DNA of 64,000 nt from Raffaelea ambrosiae. Lineage: Eukaryota; Ascomycota; Sordariomycetes; Ophiostomatales; Ophiostomataceae. A program made the position numbers and the translations under genes. The DNA lies in NCBI GenBank assembly GCA_002778195.1, contig PCDI01000001.1, forward strand, positions 4,799,869 through 4,863,868. Direction: 5' to 3'. Positions 46,416-57,176 of this stretch are shown here, piece by piece. Under the pieces are notes generated by a model. That model did not search any database and was not told the DNA's origin. It saw only the letters and a program-made list of their open reading frames with translations. Each line of letters opens with the position of its first letter. Within the stretch, counting starts at the first letter, position 1.

Positions 46416-47429
46416 ATGCGTGCTTCCTTTCTCGCCGGCCTCCTGGCCGCGTCCTCGGCCCATGCCTTCTCGGACTCGTTCCCTTTCATGCTCTTCTCGA
46501 CATCTCCGTACGTTCGCTCCGTCTCCTTATCATAGCTATACACCTTTTTTTTTCGATACTGACATTCGTTATTCTAGCCTCGCTGTCGCGCACAACCCTT
46601 CCGCCATCGAGACCAGCTCCAAGGTCATGACCACGGCCAAGCACATCCTCGACCTCTGCCCGACCAAGAACTACCTCGTCGTCTCGCAGCCCAACGTCCA
46701 GTTCCCCGACCTCTACCGGAAAAATGGCTCTCCGGCCCACCGCCTGCACCGTGCTTTGGGCAGCAGCCATGTCCAGGACCGCTTCCAGGTGATGCAGGTC
46801 GTCGCGCAGCCCGGCACCAACGACGTCCTCTCCATCGACGAGTTTGACAAGTACATCAATGAGGCCTGCGCCGCCAAGGGTGTAGAGGGTGTCTCTGTGC
46901 GCACCGAGGAGCTGCCCCCGCTGCCAGCCATGTCGAATGCAGTCCGCGACGAAGCCATGGGCGACAATGGTAGGTGGAAGCGATACGTCTTTTTTTTTTT
47001 TTTTTTTTTTTTGCTGAGTATGGCTAACCCCCTAACCACCCAGACTACCTTCTGGGCACCATCTTCGAGGAGGAGCTCAAGGACGGCGACTACACGGTCA
47101 TCTACTTTGACGGCAAATCCAGCCAGAAGGCGCGGCCGTCTGCTGCTCACGATGCCCAGGCACCGCTCAAGAAACGTGCCGCCAAGGCTGCCAACATCGT
47201 GCGCCGCGCAGATGGCGACAAGCCGTCGAGCGGCTATAAGGTTGCTGACAACGCTCCGCTGTTCGAGAAATACGCGTTCTTCTCGCCCGGCATTTTTATG
47301 GGCTTGGTGGCGCTGAGCATCATCCTCAGCATTCTCTTTGTGGGCCTGAAGTCAGTGGCCAGCCTGCAAGTTTCGTACGGCGCGTTTGACAAGGAGATGG
47401 GCCCGTCGACCCAAAAGAAGCAGCAGTAA
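46416..47429 (+). CDS. BIG1: BIG1-like ER membrane protein (V-ATPase S1/Voa1 fold)
   Basis: Type I ER membrane glycoprotein of the BIG1/Voa1 family. Yeast Big1 is needed for beta-1,6-glucan in the wall, and its relatives help assemble the V-ATPase Vo sector. Three exons, 46416-46507, 46578-46969 and 47044-47429, encode 289 aa. A signal peptide (MRASFLAGLLAASSAHAFS) leads into the family start, SDSFPFMLFSTS. The luminal domain has the conserved YLVVSQPNV strand and ends near residue 240. One membrane helix (GIFMGLVALSIILSILFVGL, about 247-266) is followed by SLQVSYGAFDKEMGPS and a short Lys/Gln tail. Intron 2 contains a T homopolymer of about 23. BIG1 itself is more likely than Voa1 because of the length and the N-terminus. 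Confidence 0.85.
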
Positions 47430-47917
47430 AACGGTGCTTGGACGAGGCGGAAGTATGTGTGTTGTTTGGTTAGATGGACATCTGTGGGAACAAGAATGGA
47501 AGAGGGAAGAAAGCATTTGTGCCAACAGACATTTTGAGTTTCAAGACCATATTGGGAGGGCCGCAATGAAGGCAAAGTGGAAGACATGTGTACCTTATAT
47601 ATCATAAACACCAAAGGGACGGGTGGGAGTTTTTATATTGATTGGGATAATAATTTATTCGTTTTTTTTTGTGTCTTCGCAAAATGATAACGAGAAGAAG
47701 GGAAACAGACCGGTTGCGCAACTTTATGCTGTCTTTATCCAGCAACGACCCATTATCCTCGGATTGGAAACTATGTGCAGTATGCCATAGAGATCATATA
47801 AAATAGGGAAATGACTTTTTTGTCTACCCCAGACACCAAACTCCCTGATCCAATGAAGCCCAAGAGCAATAAAAGTCAACATGAAAAGCAAAATGGCAAA
47901 TGAGAACAGCATGGACT
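47430..47917. other. Convergent 3' region between BIG1 and TRM112
   Basis: This is 488 bp of AT-rich sequence holding the facing 3' ends. No gene was seen. Confidence 0.55.
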
Positions 47918-48361
47918 TTAAACCAGGTGGCTCGGCAGCAGAAAGTTGGCAATCCCTTCCCGCACGCCATACTCGTGGCCGCAGTTGTCGCATACCAGCT
48001 TGCCTTCCATGATCTCCGTCTCCATCAGGACGTTGTGCAACTCCTGCGCCAACTTGTCGTCCGCCTCGAGAGCCTCGGGCGTTGGGGCCTCCTCTGGAAG
48101 TGGAGGGAAGCCGAGCTGGGGAAAAAATCAGTGCCTGTGAATTTTCACGATGACACTACATAAAGCTATACATACCTCTGTCAGTGTGATCCGAAGAGCA
48201 TTCCAGTCCAGCCGCCGGATGATGTTGCTCAGGAACTCCTTGTTCAGGTCAAGGTCGCTCTGGGCGAGTTCGGCGTCGCGAGGGTGCAGAGGGAACGAGT
48301 TGGACGACGACTTGCAGGCCTTGACGGCGCAGGTCATAAAGTTGAGACTGAGAACCTTCAT
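47918..48361 (-). CDS. TRM112: TRM112, activator subunit of RNA and protein methyltransferases
   Basis: Small zinc-binding partner that activates several methyltransferases in the known family: Trm9 and Trm11 on tRNA, Mtq2 on eRF1, and Bud23 on 18S rRNA. Two exons on the minus strand, 48361-48176 and 48115-47918, encode 127 aa. The start MKVLSLNFMTC is the family N-terminus. The splice (GTATGT to CCCCAG, phase 0) joins RITLTE to LGFPPLPEEAP. Zinc ligands appear as N-terminal cysteines (C11, C16) and the C-terminal CDNC. The C-terminus GHEYGVREGIANFLLPSHLV is diagnostic. Confidence 0.95.
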
Positions 48362-48732
48362 TTTTGGAGAAACTGTAAAGCACGCCTTGGGGTACTGATA
48401 AAGAAAATTCTTGTTCGCCCCCAAAAAGCCCCCAGAAGTTTTGTGATCGGCGATACTTCCCTTGTAAATCACGTGACACTGAGTGTGTTCGTCACAGCCT
48501 GGTGTGGCACTAACATGGTTAAGCACAGAACAATGACAGTTGATGTCATAAGGTACAGTGCTGTTCCAAAAGGAGCACGCGGCTTGCAATCGATAAAACT
48601 GGCATGTCCATTTCAAATAAAATGGCCTGTATTTCAAGTTCCAACTACCTGATAAACGAGCATGTATCTCCCACCACCATAAAAACCCTTTGTTGTACCA
48701 ATTGCAACGCTCGCATCAAATGGTCAGTACGA
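48362..48732. other. Upstream flank of TRM112
   Basis: It probably holds the TRM112 promoter on the left. To the right begins the minus-strand coding-like fragment ending at 48733. No gene was seen in between. Confidence 0.45.
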
Positions 48733-49100
48733 CTAGGCCAGAAGACCACGCTGGACATCTCCAACGCCCGGAGGAGGGACGGTTCTGGGGTCGGGATTTG
48801 TAGCCGCTTGTTTCACTACGTTCAGGCTCACACCAAGCCGCTGGAAGAGCAGTTCAAGCTCGGGGTATCTTTTGATTGCGAGGCCAATGGCCAGCGGATT
48901 GAGCTCACCGACGCGGGGTCTGATGGACGACTCTCTGCTGGCAAGCATTCTCAGATCGGCTGAATCGTGGAACTTGGAACCGTCGGGACCTTGGAGCTTC
49001 CCCTTGAACAGGTAAAAGGGGTGAGAAAAGTCGATGGACCGTTTCCATGCACCTGGCCACGGATGACGATATTGTTCCTCGAAATGTTCCCCATGGTGTA
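48733..49100 (-). pseudogene. Coding-like minus-strand fragment lacking a 5' end
   Basis: An open frame of 122 codons runs from a good acceptor-like TTTTCAG (exon start 49100) to TAG at 48733-48735. It looks coding: codon use resembles the neighbouring genes, and the translation has a plausible globular composition, with stretches such as QYRHPWPGAWKRSIDF, HPFYLFKGKLQGPDG and ELNPLAIGLAIKRYPEL. The first in-frame ATG is deep inside (48948). No upstream exon can be found, because the DNA just beyond belongs to a phosphoesterase fragment on the other strand. I do not recognise the family. It may be a relic of a larger gene or, less likely, the last exon of an unusual gene. Confidence 0.4.
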
Positions 49101-49140
49101 CTGAAAATCTAATAGAGAGATGGTGTTAAGCTATTAAAAT

Positions 49141-49626
49141 ACACTCGGCTGTGGAAGGAATGTGGCACTTGCTGCGCACAACAGTGTCCATGCCGAGGAG
49201 GCAGCTTGGCTGCGGCAAAGTGCGACTCAACGGTACAAAGAAGGAAGCGGCGCTGGGAGCACCGACCCTCTCAAAGGACGATCGCTACTGATTGTGACGC
49301 ACCATGCGCCGTGCACTGAAGGCGTGTCCAGACCAGAGCGTACCGAGAACCCATGGCCATCCGCCTTCGCCACGGAACTGCTGGTGGCGGGAAAAGACAA
49401 AGGAGGCTGGCCGGGCATCCACACGTGGGTGTTCGGACACACCCACTTTACGACCGACTTTGTGAGAGACGGGATCCGAGTCGTGGCCAACCAGCGAGGT
49501 TCTGTCTTTCCAGGCACTGATGCATACAAGCAAGAGCAAACAGAAAATGTGTCCAAAAAGACGAGCAACAAGATGAAGAAAGGCCCCTATGAATTTGATG
49601 CGTCTAGGGCTATCAGCATACAGTAA
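49141..49626 (+). pseudogene. 5'-truncated calcineurin-like metallophosphoesterase
   Basis: The frame is closed upstream by TAA at 49135-49137 and opens at 49138, just beside a 40-bp AT-rich junction. From about 49162 the translation resembles the C-terminal half of fungal calcineurin-like phosphoesterases: AAHNSVHAEEAAWL, LLIVTHHAPCTEG (metal-binding His), NPWPSAFATELL, HTWVFGHTHFTTDF (GHxH metal motif) and VVANQRGSVFPGT, then a divergent tail to the stop at 49624-49626. The N-terminal metal motifs (DxH, GDxxD, GNH) are absent, and no ATG precedes the conserved part in frame. The surviving frame has no internal stops. An active enzyme is unlikely as it stands. A missed upstream exon cannot be strictly excluded. 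Confidence 0.7.
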
Positions 49627-49866
49627 AACTACACCGGAATAAAATGAAGAGGAACACAAAACAATGCAATCTACAATATGAAAACGAGTTTCCAACAACA
49701 AAGATGCCGTCTCCAACAGAAAACCTTTATGACGCCAATGGTCAAGCAACAACGAGTGCTTTCCCATTTTACACCATTACAGCAAAGAAAAGAAGAAAAA
49801 GCAAACACGAAATTTGCGCCCGATCGATTGTATCCCTATCGTACTCTTCTTTCTCTTATTCACTCT

Positions 49867-50300
49867 TCAATCCATGGTCTTCTCGTAGCCAACATCCTCC
49901 GGGCGCCGCCGGCGGGACAGACGGAACCACGTGAAGACGCCCACAGCAATGATGAGGAACAGGAACGCGCGCTGCACAACAGACCACTCGGTGGAGTGGC
50001 TGACCTTCTCAAAGGGGCTGGTCTGCTGGGTCGGGGTCTGGGGCGTCTTGGAAGAGGAGTCGTCGGGGGAGGAGTCGGAGGACGAGTCGGTGGACGAAGA
50101 CGACTTGTCGCCGCCGGCGGTGCTGCCACTGCCAGTGCTGTCCGAACCGCTCTTGCTGCCGGAGTTGGCCGGGCTGCCAGAGCTGCCGCCGGTAACGCCG
50201 GTGCCCTCGTGGGAGATGGTGGACTCGTCCAGGGGAAGATCTTCGATTTCGCCGCCTTCGGCGCCGGCGGCCCATTCAGAAAGACCATATTCAGAAGCAT
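49867..50300 (-). CDS. Ser-rich single-pass membrane protein, 5' end unresolved
   Basis: A minus-strand exon from an acceptor-like CTCTAG (exon start 50300) to the stop at 49867 encodes about 144 aa. It begins DASEYGLSEWAAGAEGGEIEDLPLDES, continues with a Ser/Gly/Asp/Thr-rich linker of about 60 residues, and then a hydrophobic helix (VVQRAFLFLIIAVGVFTWF) followed at once by LSRRRRPEDVGYEK. Positive charges after the helix predict a lumenal or outside N-terminus. The start is unclear. One option is ATG at 50360 with a 10-nt exon (MLI) and a weak GTGTCC donor, giving a 50-nt intron. I recognise no family. The low-complexity linker is normal for secretory-pathway proteins. Confidence 0.5.
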
Positions 50301-50389
50301 CTAGAGACGTGGGCAAAAAGCACGGAGAAAGAAAAAGAAAGTTGGGACACCAATCAGCATTGTCTTGTAATATGAAGTATATGTGTCCG

Positions 50390-50425
<36 letters not shown>

Positions 50426-50744
50426 TGCAGAGGGGGGAGGGAGAGGAGCGGGAGTCGGAGGAGATAGTAAAAAAAGTAGAAAAAAAATCATAAAAAACAC
50501 GGAGCCAAATCAACATCAGGACATGGAAGACATGAAGACATGGAGAAATCATAACCTAATCCCTTTCTTTTGGTTCTTTGTTTTTTCCCATCACACCATC
50601 ACTCTATCGTTTTGTTTTGGCCTTTTTTTTGGTCGTGTGCGTTTTTCTTTCCCATACATGAGTGCAGTAACTTTTGGAGAGTGTGGATGGCTTGTGCAAT
50701 GTTTTGTAGTTGCGTTCATCGGTTTGTCTCTCTGTAACTTTTTT
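50301..50744. other. Spacer between cyclophilin and the Ser-rich membrane protein
   Basis: It contains the cyclophilin 3' region on the right and the unresolved 5' end of the membrane protein on the left. A GA microsatellite of about 15 units lies at 50392-50422, which is pyrimidine-rich on the gene strand. Confidence 0.5.
50392..50422. repeat. GA dinucleotide repeat
   Basis: About 15 perfect GA units. It lies just upstream of the Ser-rich membrane-protein exon. Confidence 0.9.
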
Positions 50745-51547
50745 TTACAGTTCCATGTGAATACCTTCTGGGGGCACAGGGAGCTCGCCGCTCTCGGTGA
50801 TGGTGACAGGCTTCTTCGGGCGGTCGCCGCCGCCCTTCTCGACGTTCTCAATCTTCTCGACAACATCGTAGCCCTCGAGGACCTCGCCGAAGACGACATG
50901 GCGACCATCGAGCCAACTGCACAAATGGTTAGTATTATGCTTTGGAAAGAGGCAGAGGCTGCAGTTCTCGAAATTGATTGCGGGTATTGAAAGACTGTGG
51001 TTCTCAGGGCGCCTTACGAAGTGATGACGGTCGTGATGAAGAACTGGGAGCCGTTGGTGTCCTTGCCGGCGTTGGCCATGGACAGGAGGCCCTTCTTGGA
51101 GTGCTTGAGCTTGAAGTTCTCGTCGTTGAAGCGGTCGCCGTAGACTGGAAGGAAAGGGGAGTGTTAGCAAAGATTCGAAGAAATGGGCGTTTAGGTCGCC
51201 ATAGGGGGGGGTGGCTTACTCGACTTTCCGCCCGTGCCGTCGCCCTTGGTGAAGTCGCCGCCCTGGATCATAAAGTTCTTGATAACACGGTGGAAGGACG
51301 AGCCCTGGTAGCCAAAGCCCTTCTCGCCGGTGGCCAGGGCGCGGAAGTTCTCGACAGTCAGGGGCACGGTCTTGCCGTACAGGCCCATGACGATACGGCC
51401 AATGGGCTCGTCGCCATGGGAAATGTCAAAGTAGACCTTGTTGGTGATCTTGGGACCCTTGGCCGCCTCGGCCGTCTGGGCAAAGAACACGAGGCTCAGG
51501 CCCAGCACGAGGGCGACGGCGGTGAAGATCCGCCGCGGATTGAACAT
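50745..51547 (-). CDS. Secretory-pathway cyclophilin (peptidyl-prolyl cis-trans isomerase B type)
   Basis: Catalyses proline isomerisation during protein folding in the ER. Three exons on the minus strand, 51547-51220, 51144-51018 and 50916-50745, encode 208 aa. A signal peptide (MFNPRRIFTAVALVLGLSLVFFAQ) precedes the single cyclophilin domain, whose hallmark is FHRVIKNFMIQGGDFTKGDGTGG. It also contains the conserved SMANAGKDTNGSQFFIT and the cyclosporin-contact Trp in SWLDGRHVVFGEVLEG. The C-terminus is HMEL, a variant of the HDEL/HEEL retention signal. The splices (GTAAGC and GTAAGG donors; TCCAG and TGCAG acceptors) restore GGKSIYGDRF and TSWLDGR. Confidence 0.95.
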
Positions 51548-53862
51548 GGTGGCGGCGAGAGAAGGCAGCGAATGGAGGAAGATTGAAATGAAAGCCAAAC
51601 AAAAGTCAATTAGGAAAGAGTTGAAGAGAGAGAGAAGAGATGGAGAGCAGAAAGGGAGGGAGGGGGCGGATGAAGAAAAGGGGATACGGAAGAGAAGAGA
51701 AGCAAAGGGAGGGGAAAGCCAGACGCTTGTAGCTACGTTTCACACCTGGCTGCCAGAGAACAGGGGGCCAATCAGGAGTTGTCCCTGGCCGTGAGGTACT
51801 CCGTATATCCATATTGGGCCTAGCCTCATGTTATGTAAGGGTGCTTATGGTTCTTTAGGGAGGCTGGAGGAGGCCACTGGAAGAACTGGATGGATACGGG
51901 AGAGCGCCCTGAAACGACTGGGCAACAGCTTGCATCGTGGAAAGAGTTTCAAGCCTTGCTCGCAAAACAGGACCCTGGATGGCTGGCGGTATGTCACAGC
52001 TTTTGACACGACTCTTCCTCTGTAGCACCAAGAATGGGAGTTGCATTCGAGTTTGCGCACGTGGCTTTCGAGGCGTTCTGGGCAAGCTCGGCTTATGGGA
52101 CTCAGCTCCGGTTCGCTGCGCTTTAGCAGGGCTGGCTGGGCGAACACTCCAGACCGAGGAAATGTCGCAGTGTCTTGCGCCAGTGGCGGTCATGATCATC
52201 AGGCGCCCTGGATTCGTATTTGATTGCTCAGTCACCTGGATCTCTCTGCCCCCGGGTCTCAGGGAGGCCAGCACATCAAGAAGTCCGCATCTGATAGACA
52301 AAAGGATACGAATCCACCATAGAATCATTAGGTCGAACTCTGTGGAGGATCATCTATATGGGCAGACCTGACTTGCGTGCTATGTACGGTAGCAGCCTTA
52401 GCGCACGCCCTTGGTCTACCGATGTTGCACTGCGCAAAAAAAAAAACGTTAGAGCAAGATGGATTGAAAACGTCATTCAGAGACATACAGAGAACATGGC
52501 GTGATAGTGACGGGCGATAGCTGGGGGAGGACCTGCTAGCGACTTGGCGCATATTCGCCTCGCTGACGAATTGGAACTCACGTGATAGCGTGTGCTGGCG
52601 ATTGGGAATAGCGCGAAGGGAATGGAACTTCGCTGAGAAAAAAAAGTTGGGGACCCGATTGCGGTGTCGCTCTCCCACTGGATTAGCGGGGCAACATCGC
52701 CTCTCGTCCCCCCCAAATGGGCTCTGTTTCTTTTTCTTCTGTACCGGACTCCTCGGCTGGAAAGAAAGGGGACCTTCTCACCGAGTACGAAATTAACGCC
52801 ATGACACGGCACACATCTGGCAAAAGTATTGCCACTGGTCGCGTATCCTTCCGGTAGGAATTGCATTTGATTTTGGGGAGAATCGGATCCAAATTAATTC
52901 CTTTTTTTTTCTTTTTTTTTTTTTTCAATCTGCAGCAGTTGCGCCGAATCCTCTCGGTCTGGGGTTAAAAAGCGGCCACCACACACACAAGCCACGATGC
53001 ATGTCGCAATCGCGCAAAGATAACACGATGGCAGCATATCAAAGAAAATAGAGGTCATCGCCTCCAGTCATGAGTTGTACTTTTACAAGGGAGTGGAATT
53101 GTGTGAGTCATGGGTCTCCGGTGGTGGTTAACCGAAGCGCAATAAAAGACGAAGAGAAAAAAAGAAGCACAAGAAAAAGACCCGTACCGATATGATGAAC
53201 CGGAAAGATAAAGCACAAAGCAACAAAAAACCCCGAAATAGTCCCATTTGTCCAGGAGGAAATACTCTCGACTGAACCTGGCCATCAAAAACGGCCTCAA
53301 CGCCTGTGGAAAAAAAAAGGAAACAGTACAGCAAAAAGACGCAAACTATGTGACATAAATATTGAGTATGACCAGAAAAAAAAGAGGGAGATCCGAAGAA
53401 TGAGAGTATAGAGCAGAGCCAAAGAAGAAAAGAAAGAAAACACCTTCCCTCGCGCCTCCCCTGTGCGCAAATGGCTCTCCCCCTCCCGAACGAGCGCTCT
53501 TTTTCTTTTGGAAAGACCTTCCCGTAAAAAAAAAGATAAAACCCTAGATTTTGTTTTTCGCGCGCAACTCCGCAACCCGACAACCAACCCCCCTTCCCCC
53601 TTCGGGGGCCATTTTCCTCTTTTAGCTGTGTGCGTGTGTGTTCTCGTTCTTTCATCTCTATGTTTTTTTGTTGATTGTTGTTAGGTGTTGTTCTGTGTTC
53701 GCACCGTAGGTTGGCACTCGTAAACGTCATCGATCAAATGCAAAAAGGTGGTGGTCGTATATCAAGGGCGTGCATGCATGAGCAGGATAAAATGCAAAGG
53801 ACGCGAAAAAAAATTCCAGAAGAAAATGCGAAACCCAGAGCAGACGGCGGAAAAGAAAAACA
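51548..53862. other. Intergenic region between cyclophilin and ISU1
   Basis: This is 2.3 kb between the start of cyclophilin (51547) and the stop of ISU1 (53863), both on the minus strand. The cyclophilin promoter lies at the left end. Frames up to 200 codons (53128-53730 minus) are Phe/Leu/Ser-rich and overlap A/T homopolymer runs; they look like chance frames. No RNA gene was recognised. Confidence 0.5.
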
Positions 53863-54805
53863 TCAAGCGGCAGCAGCGGCAGCGATCGGGGCGCCGTGGT
53901 CAGCAGCCGCTTGATGGATGGTCTTGCCAGTGCCGCTCAGGTTTGTCTCTGGCCGCTTGGCCTGGTAGTCGGCGACGGCAGCCTTGATGGCGTCCTCAGC
54001 CAGCATGGAGCAGTGCACTGGGGTGTAAAGTTAGCATTCTGATATACACGGGGGTGGTAAGGAGGGTGTATCGAGGAACATACGCTTGACGGGAGGTAGG
54101 CAGAGCTCAGATGCAATGTCGACGTTCTTGATGGCGACGGCGTCCTCCACTGGAGACGTGAGTTAGCATGCGATAGAATGATTTGTAATGGTCACGCTAT
54201 GGGGGAGGAGGGGGGAGGGAGAAGGGCGGCGATCGCGATCTCGACAGTGGCAGCAACACAAGACTTACATGTCTTGCCCTTGACCAGGGTGGTCAGGTAG
54301 CTGGAGCTGGCAATGGCCGAGCCGCAGCCGAACGTCTTGAACTTGGCCTCGACGATCTTGTTGGTGACCGGGTCCACACGGATGTCCAGCTTCATCACAT
54401 CGCCGCAGGCGGGGGCGCCGACGAGCCCAGAGCCGACTGAGGGGTCCTTGCGGTCCAAAGAGCCGACATTGCGCGGGCGGGTGTAGTGGTCGATCAGTGC
54501 TGTGGATGTTAGCGACGTGCAGTGCAGAAAAGTAGGCAATATCAGGTTTGGCGATAGGTGGTGATGCTGGTGGTGTGCCCAAATTGGGGCGGGAAAATCT
54601 GACGAGTGGGGAGAATTGGCCTGACGACAAAGAGAGAGAACTACTTATCTTTCTCATGGTAGAAGCGGCGCGCGGTCGGGACGACGACAGCAGAGGCGGC
54701 AATCGTGGGCCGCGCGCTGCGGAAGGCGGTTCTGGCAGTCGATGCAGCAGCGGCCGTGGTGGCCGAGGCGAGGGAGCGAGTGAGGGCGGTCCGAAGGGAC
54801 AACAT
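53863..54805 (-). CDS. ISU1: Mitochondrial iron-sulfur cluster scaffold ISU1
   Basis: Mitochondrial matrix scaffold on which the Nfs1 complex assembles 2Fe-2S clusters before hand-off by the Ssq1/Jac1 chaperones. Four exons on the minus strand, 54805-54649, 54496-54269, 54149-54084 and 54017-53863, encode 201 aa. A basic Ala/Thr/Arg presequence (about 1-48) ends in ARRFYHEK. The IscU domain has all three cluster cysteines in APACGD, FGCGSA and LHCSM, plus the chaperone-binding LPPVK. The C-terminal tail is Ala-rich. Introns 2 and 3 are GT-AG. Intron 1 has no GT at the needed place. It begins ATAAGT and, ended at AC (54497), gives HEKVIDHYTRPRNVGS, exactly the family pattern. Ending at the nearby AG would insert one residue (HEKALIDHY). 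Confidence 0.93.
54497..54648 (-). other. Probable AT-AC intron in ISU1
   Basis: A 152-nt intron with donor ATAAGT directly after AAA G and acceptor CAGCAC before TG ATC. A CTAAC branch-site sequence is present at 54508-54512, about 10 nt from the acceptor. The donor is unlike the U12 consensus (ATATCCTT) and like the U2 consensus with G changed to A at the first base, so it would be a U2-type AT-AC intron. The next AG upstream of the AC (54501-54502) is the alternative acceptor. Confidence 0.65.
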
Positions 54806-57176
54806 TTTGAAAAGGTCCTCTTTTTGTGGAAGTGCTGCTAAGGACTTGCGACGCTTGGAAGCAGATTTTCCTCGGTTGTTATTTCCTCGTTATTTTCGAA
54901 GGCGAATCGTATTCACAGTATTGGTCGGTTCGTGTGCGATCGGTAGGACTGTCGCAGTGAAATATAATCTCGTTTGATGGGAAGGTGGAATACAATCGAG
55001 AAATTTGGGAGAGAGAAAGAGAGAGAGGAAGAAAAAGGAAGAGAAAATAATTCCAGAAGGAAAAACAGAGTCTAGTCACAAGGAAATAGTGGCCGCGGCG
55101 AGAAAAGACGGGGGTGTTGGCATGCTCGTTCAAGGACCACGCCCCCGATTGTTTCTAATCCGTACTGTGTAGTTTTTTATTTTTTATTTTTTATTTTATT
55201 TTTTTTAATATGCCCTCCCTTACCAAGCAGCGAATCGAAAAGAGGAGAAAGCAACGACATTACAAGCCAGGAGGTAAAGGGGAGAAAATTAAAGAAAAAA
55301 AAGCTCGGCGCGGCGATAAAAAAATATAAGCAAAGCAAGATCCGGTGACGTTTTGGGTGTGGGCGGGGGGGCGGCAGCCATAACGCCCAGCCAGTCCAGA
55401 CTAGGCACGCAGAAATGTGAGGAGTCACCTGAATCCGCACTGTAAAAAATCGGTGCGCCGCCCCTCGGATATAATTGGAGCCTTTCCCCGATCTTCGGAA
55501 CCGCGGATTTTTCGATTTTTGCAGCGGTATTTTTGTAGGGCCACCAAGGGTGCTACAGTAAAACAAGGGCCAAAAAGACAGAACAGGCAGGCCTCCCCTT
55601 GCCACCCGCGGGGCTGTATCTTATCAATCTGCAGTGGTTGGGTCCTGGGTGCGCATATCAGATGGAGCCAGCGCTGCAACCAGCGCTCTAACTAAGCGAA
55701 AAACGAGCGGTCACAGAGTGTCCTCGAATTTAATTCAAATAGCCAGCGTTCGCGAGGCCCAAAATCTGCCGTAGTTTCGGCGAGAACCCCAGCGCCCCAG
55801 AATCAGCACAACATTACTTGTCTCGGGTCAGACCAAGATAAGAACAGGCTCGCACCTGTGTGCGCGTTCTTTTTGCTTTATTCGTTCCCCGGGGGGAAGG
55901 GGGAGATGTCTCTGAAGATGAATGATCCAGCACCCAAAAGAAAATGCACTGTACTCGTAGAGGTCATCGAGATGATGTCAGTGATTGCGTTTTGACAGGT
56001 GAGCCACTTTTTTTTTTGCCCGGACATAAAAAAAACAGCAAAAAAAAGGACAACAGACGGGACAGTTTCATACCCCATCCCTTCTTTCCTGACTTTTTCT
56101 TTCTTTCCATGTCCTGTTGCTATGATGTAGCTATTCGGCATTTCCTTGCTTTCCTGGATTTCACATAATAAACACCGGTCGCGGAAGGGGCGGGGAGGGA
56201 TGCCTCACTCCTTCCTCGTGAAACCTGCCTTCCCTGAACGCCTCTACGGTGGTACACTGTACGGAGCCAGATTAGGCCGCAAGCATGAGCGCAATAGCGC
56301 TCACATTATTGGCCACCGGTGAGATTTCCCCATCCCTGTCCCATGCCTTTTTAGCGAAATCCACCACTTTTGCAAATCCCAGCAATCCACAACGCACATC
56401 CACTCTACTATGAATTACTCGTACAGACTCGTAGACCACGTCCACACCCACTCTTTTGGCGTGCACACGCACACAACACACACCCACTTGACATCGAGGC
56501 GGCGCAACAATATGCCAGACCGAGGAGGATAAATCAGAAATGCCGACCCGCCATTGGCTATCGATAGCCACTTTTCGGAGAAAGCGCAAAGTAAAGGCAG
56601 GATACCGAAAACAGGAAAATTGCGCAGGTGACACACTGCCCTGGCAGTTCAGGCTTGTTCTACTTGCTCGTACATTTTTTTGGAACTCCGACTCGGCTCG
56701 GGGTTTGTTGGCTAGATACGGCGTTTGACTTTGGCGAGAGGGAGAGCCGCATGCTGCGGTTGGTTGGAACAGTTGGGAACCCTTCCTTTTTTTCCTTGGG
56801 TTTTTTTTTCTCTGAACCGGTCGGTGCCCGGAGCCGTCCTCTGCCTATTAACGCCGCGTCAGATTCGGACAGTGCAACAAGCCGATTGCCATCCCTTGCA
56901 TGGGCACAAAATGCCCGTTAGGTGCCACACAGTTTTGTGACAACCTCTACGATAGGCAACCGACGCGACAGAGGACAGGGATGAGTAAGCCCGGCGAGCT
57001 GCTATGCCAATGAAATAGCTACACAGTAACCAAGTACCTGTGGTACAGTAAGAGCATGCCACTGATAACTCGTATTGTTGTGTAGATCAACACTGAGATT
57101 GGCGATGCGGTAATGGCACATCCCAGTCTAGAGACATCCTGCAGGAGAGCCTCCCCTTCACAACATTTCTCTGTCT
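54806..57176. other. Intergenic region between ISU1 and the NmrA-like gene
   Basis: This is 2.4 kb with the ISU1 promoter on the left and the 3' flank of the NmrA-like gene on the right. A TTTTTATTTT-type AT-rich repeat lies near 55171-55205. No coding region or RNA gene is supported; a weak tRNA-like stretch near 55630-55690 did not fold. Confidence 0.5.

Noticed and set aside
53128..53730. 200-codon minus-strand open frame between cyclophilin and ISU1
   Set aside because: Phe-rich chance frame through A/T homopolymers.
54501..54502. AG acceptor for ISU1 intron 1 (AT-AG intron)
   Set aside because: Phase works, but it inserts an extra residue into the invariant HEK-V-DHY block; the AC acceptor gives the exact family pattern.
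55630..55695. tRNA-like stretch (GTTAGAGCGCTGG on the minus strand)
   Set aside because: No T-arm with TTCGA and no matching acceptor stem; it does not fold as a cloverleaf.
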